This document shows, in pieces, positions 20,851 to 25,692 of a DNA stretch of 25,692 nt. Numbering within the stretch: the stretch's first letter is position 1; every line of letters begins with the position of its first letter. Source of the DNA: Clostridia bacterium (GTDB taxonomy: Bacteria; Bacillota_A; Clostridia; Oscillospirales; CAG-272); the NCBI GenBank assembly GCA_017453335.1, contig JAFTKI010000006.1:1-25692 (forward strand), given 5' to 3'. The position numbers were made by a program, and so were the translations under genes. Under the pieces are notes generated by a model, which saw only the letters and a list, made by a program, of their open reading frames with translations, did no database searches and was not told the origin of the DNA.

Positions 20851-21150
20851 TTAGAAAGGATCAATTGAAAACTTTTCAAAATCATCTTGAAAAGAATACT
20901 GATCTTGGAATAAAAATGTCAATTCTTCTTCCAGTGTACCCTCGAAAATTCGTTTCTTAAAATCTTCATCCCACAATATATATCTTGGTGCGACGTTGGG
21001 AACGCCATACGTTTCGCCGTTGTAATGCGGTTGATGAAAGTAGTGGTGCTCCCCTATGCGAAATTCGATCTCGTGCCCGATCTTGATAGAGTTTACCAAT
21101 TTGCCAAGACTTGTGCGTTTTTTTGCATCAAATATTAAAGAGTTATCCAT
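20851..21150 (-). CDS. Small conserved-looking protein of unknown function
   Basis: I do not recognise the family. The 99-residue product begins MDNSLIFDAKKRTSLGKLV and has IGHEIEFRIGEHHYFHQP, NGETYGVPNVAPRYILWD and an acidic end (LEEELTFLFQ...FEKFSIDPF). It is soluble, acidic, and lacks a signal peptide. GGAGGTG lies five bases before the ATG, so it is surely translated. It sits tail-away from a truncated-looking ORF (21277) inside a segment flanked by direct copies of one terminator. A small acidic protein beside an RHS fragment could be an immunity protein, but that is only a guess from context. Confidence 0.72.
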   Translation of the reverse strand: MDNSLIFDAKKRTSLGKLVNSIKIGHEIEFRIGEHHYFHQPHYNGETYGVPNVAPRYILWDEDFKKRIFEGTLEEELTFLFQDQYSFQDDFEKFSIDPF

Positions 21151-21276
21151 ATTTCACCTCCGTATGGATGGATTGGTGTTTTGTCTATTGTCCGTTTTTA
21201 ACGGACTTGTTCAGTTATAGGGGCGATTATTGATTTAGGTCTGTGCTTAAATTTCTGCGAGCGCGAATCAATACTC

Positions 21277-21588
21277 TTGTTGCAAAAAAGTTATTCTATT
21301 TTGAATGACAGTTTTCAAACTCTCGGCTATGATTTACACGCCAAAAAGAAAAACTACCTTCCGGATAACGGCGGCTTCAATCTAAAACGTCCGTTGGATT
21401 GTGCTGTTATCAAGAATCTCCACAAAATGGTTGAAAAAGAAGATATATTCTTTGACACAGTATACGGTTACTTTCAAGAAGGCACGGATGCCTTTTTGAA
21501 TGCTGGGATAAAGGAAAAATCGCATATTCAAATCTGTGTTCGAAACACAGAATGCATCAAGGGATATTTTTTACCACGATTAAAATGA
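21277..21588 (+). CDS. ORF of unknown function, probably 5'-truncated
   Basis: The frame encodes KKNYLPDNGGFNLKRPLDCA, then VEKEDIFFDTVYGYFQEG, and near the end SHIQICVRNTECIKGYFLPR. It looks like the C-terminal part of an enzyme or toxin domain and not a complete protein. No ATG or ribosome binding site precedes it: the first possible start is a TTG at 21277, while the frame is open back to about 21202. The SHIQI-x-VRN...CIKGYF end reminds me of effector-type domains, but I cannot name a family. It ends five bases before the second terminator copy. It may be a degraded partner of the divergent 99-residue protein. Confidence 0.5.
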   Translation: MLQKSYSILNDSFQTLGYDLHAKKKNYLPDNGGFNLKRPLDCAVIKNLHKMVEKEDIFFDTVYGYFQEGTDAFLNAGIKEKSHIQICVRNTECIKGYFLPRLK

Positions 21589-21592
21589 GTAT

Positions 21593-21627
21593 AGCCCCAC
21601 CTCAACCGAGGTGGGGCTGCGTTTTTT
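21593..21627 (+). terminator. Terminator-like hairpin, copy B
   Basis: AGCCCCACCTC-AACC-GAGGTGGGGCT is followed by GCGTTTTTT and GTTTACGAGGTTTGGTT. The stem is identical to copy A and the loop is its complement. Confidence 0.85.
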
Positions 21628-21657
21628 GTTTACGAGGTTTGGTTTATGCGCTTGAGA

Positions 21658-21951
21658 CTATATATCCGATATACCTACCATGTGCACGATTGCGCCTGCC
21701 ACCAACGAAAGATAAATTGTAACATATGTAACAATAATACCAATCACACTTGGTAGTCCAAGTGCGGCAAAAGCGATTGTAGCGATGGCTCTGAGTGCCG
21801 CCGCGCCAACCATAATTCCTAACCAGATCACCATGCGGATGATCGCTTGAGCCACTAAACCATTCGCCGCCCGTTTGAAAAATCCGTAGAATATCACAAT
21901 GATATTCAAAATAGGAATAAAAGTAAGTATTTTCATTACCTTAGTCGTCAT
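21658..21951 (-). CDS. Small membrane protein, possible partner of the RHS product
   Basis: The 97-residue protein has three or four hydrophobic segments, from MKILTFIPILNIIVIFYGFF through AIIRMVIWLGIMVGAAALRA to VTIYLSLVAGAIVHM. No family is recognised. GAGGGAG lies upstream of the ATG. It overlaps the preceding small membrane gene by 11 bases, so both are made together. Position after an RHS C-terminal domain suggests an immunity-type role, but the sequence does not prove it. The two proteins share the phrase IP(I/V)(L/V)N near their starts, which hints that they are related to each other. Confidence 0.75.
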   Translation of the reverse strand: MTTKVMKILTFIPILNIIVIFYGFFKRAANGLVAQAIIRMVIWLGIMVGAAALRAIATIAFAALGLPSVIGIIVTYVTIYLSLVAGAIVHMVGISDI

Positions 21952-22282
21952 TGTGGTTCTCCCTCTCGTATAATTTACACATTACTTTTTGTGAGCAGAT
22001 CAATATAATTCCCATCGTAAGCCCAGCGATATAAGTAATAATCATAGTGTACAAATAGCCCACCAATCCTCGGCTGGTAAAAAGAGCATCGAATATAGCG
22101 TATTCAATAGACGTAGCAACAAATAACAATAGTAACGCGAGAATTCCAACCATAAACCAATTACGTTTCGTTATATGGCTACGTGCTTCGATCATGTGTA
22201 TGATCCACAGAAAAAACACAGAAGCATTCACCACCGGAATCCACAGTAATATTTTTTGTGCTTTAGCATATTTGAAAGACAT
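21941..22282 (-). CDS. Small membrane protein downstream of the RHS fragment
   Basis: The 113-residue product starts MSFKYAKAQKILLWIPVVN and has hydrophobic segments at about 11-28, 43-60 and 75-97, then a charged tail (KLYERENHNDD). The start lies 11 bases after the RHS stop, and the GAGGTG site overlaps that stop, so translation is coupled to the RHS frame. It has the same order of parts as the next gene. The family is unknown; small multi-pass proteins beside polymorphic toxins are often immunity proteins, which is the best guess here. Confidence 0.76.
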   Translation of the reverse strand: MSFKYAKAQKILLWIPVVNASVFFLWIIHMIEARSHITKRNWFMVGILALLLLFVATSIEYAIFDALFTSRGLVGYLYTMIITYIAGLTMGIILICSQKVMCKLYERENHNDD

Positions 22283-22293
22283 CTCTCAGCACC

Positions 22294-23277
22294 TCACTTA
22301 GAAAAATATATTTTGAAAATCCCCAAATTGATTCCGCCACGTTTTCCGATGGAAATCCCGAATTCGAGCCCAAAATTCAATCCAACGGACAGTTCTCCTC
22401 CGAAGGCAGAAAACGTTGCGCTCGGCGACCAAACTGAGGCTCCAAAATTTGCCGAAAATTCCGAAGGCGACTGAGATACTTCGGCAGAAACTCTTCCGAA
22501 GTCTAACAGAGACAAATCCAAATGATCCCACTCCCATCCACCAGTGACAAGTGTCAGAGATCCTCCACGGGTAACCGCCATGGATGTCAAATCCGCATTG
22601 ACAGATGGTGCATCAAACACCAAAATCTGCTCGTGAAAGAGTTTATCGCTATCAAATCGCTGGTTGTCATATAAAGAATAGGTGCCATCCTTGTTAAGCG
22701 CCTGTTCGGCAATTTTCAGGATGTCTTGATGCATAGCAACCAAAGCGTCTAGCGGACTGTTCCAAGCTGCAGCTTCTCCGCTTGGATCCACACCCATCAC
22801 CGGGTTATTGTTGCAATAGATGTACATATTATTGCCCAGCAACCCCTGACCTGTGGAGACGTAGCAATCCGGGCTGATAAACCGTCCCATCTCGGGATTG
22901 TAATACCGACTTTGCAGGTAGTACAGCCCTGTGTGGGTGTCGTAGTAATAGCCACGGTAGCGGATGGGGTTCATGGTCGCGATGCCGTTCACGTTTCTCG
23001 TCACCGAGTGGTTGCCCCATGCGTCGTAGCTGTAGCTTGCCACACACGCGCCGAGATCGTTGTAGACCGCGACCACGTCGCCGAAGATGTTCTTTTCGTA
23101 GAAGTAGGCGTCGTAGGTGTCTTGGGCGTAGGCGCTCGTGCGGTAGAGGAAGCCAATGGGGGAGGCGACGTCGTCGTACAGGAATACCATCATGTGCTCG
23201 ACGCCGTTTTCCGTCCACTTTTCCAAGACGATCTGCGAGCCGTTGAGAACGTACTCATGCTTGATGCCGCGCCTACG
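22294..23277 (-). pseudogene. RHS repeat-associated core protein, 3' fragment with variable C-terminal domain
   Basis: The frame is open from 23277 and contains GIKHEYVLNGSQIVLEKWTE, MMVFLYDDVASPIGF, EKNIFGDVVAVYND, YSYDAWGN, and the RHS core IRYRGYYYDTHTGLYYLQSR followed by RFISPDCY and NPVMGVDPSG. After that hinge come about 155 residues of variable domain, ending in a glycine/serine-rich part (ASVWSPSATFSAFGGELSVG). In full RHS toxins thousands of bases of YD repeats come first; here only the last part remains and a stop lies directly upstream (23278-23280). No ribosome binding site serves the possible TTG start at 23226. It is most likely a silent C-terminal cassette of a polymorphic toxin, kept with its two downstream membrane genes. 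Confidence 0.82.
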
Positions 23278-23440
23278 TCAATAGAAGTACTTGGCGCAAA
23301 GCGCGCGATTTCGTCCTCATAATCCTCCAACGAAAAGGAACCGCATTCCATGATCCGCGGACGGCTCGAGCACGCGAGTCCTGCCACCGCACCGACAACG
23401 ATAACCATCGCGCATAGGATTCCAATTACCGTTTTTTCAA
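23278..23440 (-). pseudogene. Broken lipoprotein N-terminus abutting the RHS fragment
   Basis: A strong AGGAGG (23451-23446) is followed by TTG-AAA-AAA and then CGG-TAA, a stop after four codons. If one more A were present in the A6 run, the frame would read KKTVIGILCAMVIVVGAVAG, then LACSS, a typical lipoprotein signal, then RPRIMECGSFSLEDYEDEIA and RFAPSTSIDVG before running into the RHS fragment in the wrong phase. Both a frameshift near the start and an out-of-frame junction at about 23278 are therefore visible. It may also start at the ATG at 23408, but that has no site and would cut the signal peptide. Confidence 0.55.
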
Positions 23441-23507
23441 AATTGCCTCCTTTTAGATCCGTGAGCGAGCGGCCACATCAATCTTCCAAAGGGATCCTCT
23501 CAATTTT

Positions 23508-23536
23508 ATTATAGCATACCACGGACGTGAATGCAA
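23508..23536 (-). promoter_or_regulatory. Promoter upstream of the broken lipoprotein/RHS region
   Basis: On the minus strand, TTGCAT (23536-23531) and TATAAT (23513-23508) have a 17-bp spacer. The promoter is intact although the first coding frame is broken. Confidence 0.78.
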
Positions 23537-23664
23537 GTATTTTTTTGTTTGGATCTCAAAGCGGCCGCACCGACCGATCCAAAAAAGCCCCATATTATGT
23601 CAAAACTGACAAAAGCGGGGCAAAAAAAGAGACAAAATACACATATCTTTTTTTGAAAAAGGTA

Positions 23665-23693
23665 TTGACAAAACTCGGAAGGCGTGCTATAAT
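23665..23693 (+). promoter_or_regulatory. Promoter of tRNA-Pro
   Basis: TTGACA (23665-23670) and TATAAT (23688-23693) with a 17-bp spacer, 36 bases before the tRNA. The stretch between 23540 and 23660 holds a loose GCCCC...GGGGC hairpin with A-runs and nothing else I can support. Confidence 0.88.
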
Positions 23694-23729
23694 ATTAAGG
23701 TCGATGGGCAAAAATGCCCGTGCGACGAT

Positions 23730-23805
23730 CTGGGTGTGGCGCAGCTGGTAGCGCGCTACCTTGGGGTGGTAGAGGCCGCAAGTTCAAGTCTTGTCACTCA
23801 GACCA
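23730..23805 (+). tRNA. tRNA-Pro (GGG)
   Basis: The acceptor CTGGGTG pairs with CACTCAG (one G-U), the anticodon stem CTACC pairs with GGTAG around TTGGGGT, and the T stem GCAAG pairs with CTTGT around TTCAAGT. The anticodon is GGG at 23763-23765. CCA is encoded (23803-23805). A terminator follows at once. Confidence 0.95.
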
Positions 23806-23841
23806 AAATCGGAGGTTCTGCTGAACCTCCGATTTTCTTTT
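23806..23841 (+). terminator. Terminator of tRNA-Pro
   Basis: AAATCGGAGGTTC pairs with GAACCTCCGATTT around TGCT, followed by TCTTTT. Confidence 0.88.
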
Positions 23842-23888
23842 ATTCGCTCGCAAATCCTCGCGAAATCTCGCGTTTTCGTGATATACAT

Positions 23889-23935
23889 AATGGGCTTATT
23901 CTTCCCTGCTTCAAGGGTTGAACAAGCCCATTTTT
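23889..23935. terminator. Second hairpin after tRNA-Pro
   Basis: TGGGCTTATTC and GAACAAGCCCA pair with one mismatch around a long loop and end in TTTTT. The gap 23842-24119 otherwise holds a TTTGACCACAT/TTTGACCACTT direct repeat (about 23940-23962) and a TTGCACCTTCG/CGAAGGTGCAA hairpin (24006-24035), with no gene. Confidence 0.65.
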
Positions 23936-24119
23936 CGCCTTTGACCACATGTTTGACCACTTAGGGAGATTTTTTCACCTTTCTCCGCTATAAAAAGTGC
24001 AAAATTTGCACCTTCGTTTTCACGCGAAGGTGCAAGACTTTGTGTATCGATATTTGTCATTCTTTTTATTGAAATTCAATAATCACGCTTCTCTATACTT
24101 TTTTCTCACTAGTAGATTT

Positions 24120-25457
24120 TTAATTAGATTGGCTTATATTCCCCGACACTCCACCATCTGTATTATCGGACTTAATATAATAATTCAATTTAATCTTTCC
24201 ACTTTGAATCTTTATAAGAATTAATTGGTCTAGCCATTTTGTCTCATCAGCTTGGAGAGAATTGATTTTAAATTCCAAAACATTATTTGAACTTTGTGTG
24301 GCAACATAATCGCTCAACAATCCCAAACAATCATCCTCATCCCAAGAAGTTGCTCCATCCCAAAGATTCGTGTATGAATGATCGTTTTGATAATCGTATA
24401 TTTCAGAATCGTCTTCGTCATATTTTATTTTATGGCTTTCCTTCATAGAGAATAATTCAACAATAAATCCATACTCACATACAAAACCTGAATTATGTCC
24501 CAATTCCTTATCTATCAACTCGCGTGTAGGAGAAATCAGCTCAAAATCGTCACCTTCAACAGTAATAACAATATTTATGTTTTTATCTAGTGATTTAGAT
24601 ATATTCTTGATGGCAAGAGGAATAACAAGAATATTCTCAAAAGGTCTACAGAACATATCCAATATCATTATCTCTGATAACATTCGCTTCAATAATGAAT
24701 AATCTCTGTACTTTTGCTTTTCTTGCTCATTTCCATCAAGATCGTACAAAGCTTGTGAAAAAACATTTCTATGTTTCAGATTTCCAAAGCGAAACGCTGC
24801 TTCAGACAAATCTACATCTAGCAGTTTTTTTGTAATGTTAATAACTTCATTTTGTTCCTCTGCAGTGATATCAATGATTGTAGGCATAGTAAAATCCACA
24901 TCGTCAAACTCGTCGTTCAAACACGCATTCCTTGAAAAATTTATCTGCGACGCATTGAGTTTTTCTACAATTTGTTTGCACATCTCTATGCGTTCTTGCC
25001 TAGCACGCGAAAAAGGAATTTCGTGTGCAATAACATTTTGCGACAAACTTTCGCTTTGAATATCAAATCCGAACAATCTATGTAGCGAATTTGTGCCTTT
25101 AGGTCTCACTGCATTGCCACTCTTTAGCAAACCATCTATGGTAGCAGAAAAGGCGTTTACAATCCCTTGCCTTTCTTCGGATTTGTTTTTTCTTTTTAGC
25201 GAATATGCAGTTATTCTATGTTGCCTTAAATCGAAAGGCAATGCCTCTAGCTTAGAGTAATCAGTATTGTAAACACAGATAATTCTATCCCATCCTAAAG
25301 CACATGCTGCATATCCCAATTCAATAAGAACATTGGGGTTAGGTGTAGGTTTATACTTACCTTGAAAAATTCCTAATTTCGACTTGTTGATTATACTGAT
25401 ATCAGCAATAAACAAATCACTGTCATTGATCTTTTCAAAAATAGTCGTCGGTATATC
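24120..25457 (-). pseudogene. TIR-like domain protein with long C-terminal region, 5'-truncated by an IS
   Basis: The remaining frame (445 codons) begins DIPTTIFEKINDSDLFIADI, then SIINKS, NPNVLIELGYAACALGWDRI, ICVYN, and LPFDLRQHRITAYSL. These are the second half of a TIR-like nucleotide-processing domain seen in many uncharacterised, defence-type proteins, usually with SPDIxxTIFxKI before this point. The frame meets the IS end at 25458, so the first part of the domain is missing here. Residues about 110-430 form a region I do not recognise, with an acidic stretch (YDEDDSEIYDYQND). The nearest start is TTG at 25415 with no ribosome binding site. The gene is AT-rich, fitting transfer. Whether the rest lies beyond the IS cannot be seen. 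Confidence 0.75.
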
Positions 25458-25692
25458 TGAACTGCCCCAAATTGTACGGACAGCCCAAAAACAGCCTTAA
25501 TGGCAGAAAATATTAAAAATTAAGCAACGAACTGACATCGCTTTTCGAGTGGTGTCAGTTTTGTTTTTAGTTGGATACGTTCGTTGTTGTAGAACAGTAT
25601 GTATTCATCTATGAGGAGGCACGCCTCCTCATAGGTTTTGAGTTTGGTACGGTAGATACACTCGGTTTTGAGAATTGAAAAGAAATTTTCCG
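25458..25692 (-). mobile_element. IS3-family insertion sequence, one end
   Basis: The terminal repeat begins TGAACTGCCCCAAATTGTAC at 25458 and interrupts the TIR-like frame exactly. The transposase end lies 36 bases further in. The element continues past the window, so its other end and target duplication are not visible. A relic of the same type of end lies at 18101-18145. Confidence 0.85.
25520..25692 (-). CDS. IS3-family transposase, C-terminal part
   Basis: The visible 56 residues are the end of an integrase-core (rve) transposase: ENFFSILKTECIYRT, then YEEACLLIDEYILFYNNERI and LTPLEKR. The first E matches the glutamate of the DDE triad (usually SxxENFFxxLKxE), and YNxxRxQ-x-LxxLTP is the usual end of the orfB product of IS3 elements. 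It enters from beyond the window edge, so start, partner orfA and intactness cannot be judged. The stop lies 62 bases inside the IS end. Confidence 0.92.
   Translation of the reverse strand, partial: ENFFSILKTECIYRTKLKTYEEACLLIDEYILFYNNERIQLKTKLTPLEKRCQFVA

Noticed and set aside
23936..23965. TTTGACCAC direct repeat after tRNA-Pro as an attachment site
   Set aside because: The repeat does not match the tRNA 3' end, no integrase gene is visible, and only one pair of short words is present.

Overview
The window looks like a chromosomal segment of a gut-type member of the Clostridia (Bacillota), probably from the Oscillospirales/Christensenellales part of the class. The basis is the AGGAGG-type ribosome binding sites, many sigma-A promoters with exact 17-bp spacing, BspA-like leucine-rich repeat surface proteins, DUF1015, an RHS remnant, and abundant hairpin-type interspersed repeats. 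The genus cannot be named from sequence alone. No rRNA or replication origin is present.

Layout. 1-1200: tRNA-Cys, a nest of small hairpins, a four-helix-bundle (23S intervening-sequence type) gene broken by a one-base deletion, and a small membrane protein. 1200-4400: an XRE repressor divergent from a 51-codon peptide gene and a large secreted LRR protein, with two copies of a palindromic operator placed in the two promoters. 4400-6240: a 100-bp promoter/leader copy, a type III toxin-antitoxin locus (antitoxin RNA repeats, terminator, ToxN-like RNase), a probable 6S RNA, and a zinc-ribbon membrane protein. 6270-7810: a second exact copy of the 100-bp leader driving a GT2 glycosyltransferase and a GtrA-type flippase. 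7810-8530: nested palindromic repeats ending in a decayed DeoR gene remnant. 8659-13380: a carbon-catabolism block with an AraC regulator, a DapA-family lyase, an HpcH/HpaI aldolase, a DeoR regulator and a fructose-6-phosphate aldolase-like transaldolase.

13390-16780: two LRR lipoproteins, each with its own promoter and terminator. 16784-18000: DUF1015. 18100-18145: a 45-bp palindrome made of two IS ends. 18206-20660: a polar amino acid ABC transporter whose binding protein appears circularly permuted. 20759-21627: a two-ORF module between direct copies of one terminator. 21658-23440: an RHS 3' fragment followed by two overlapping small membrane genes, with a broken lipoprotein start at its 5' side. 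23730: tRNA-Pro(GGG). 24120-25692: a TIR-like gene cut at its 5' end by an IS3-family element that runs off the window.

The most unusual items are the permuted binding protein, the type III toxin-antitoxin locus with covarying antitoxin repeats, the exact duplication of a promoter-plus-leader cassette that ends at a start codon, the operator/peptide/LRR unit, and the 45-bp paired-IS-end element sitting in a hairpin loop. Function calls rest on motif recognition only; no database search was run.
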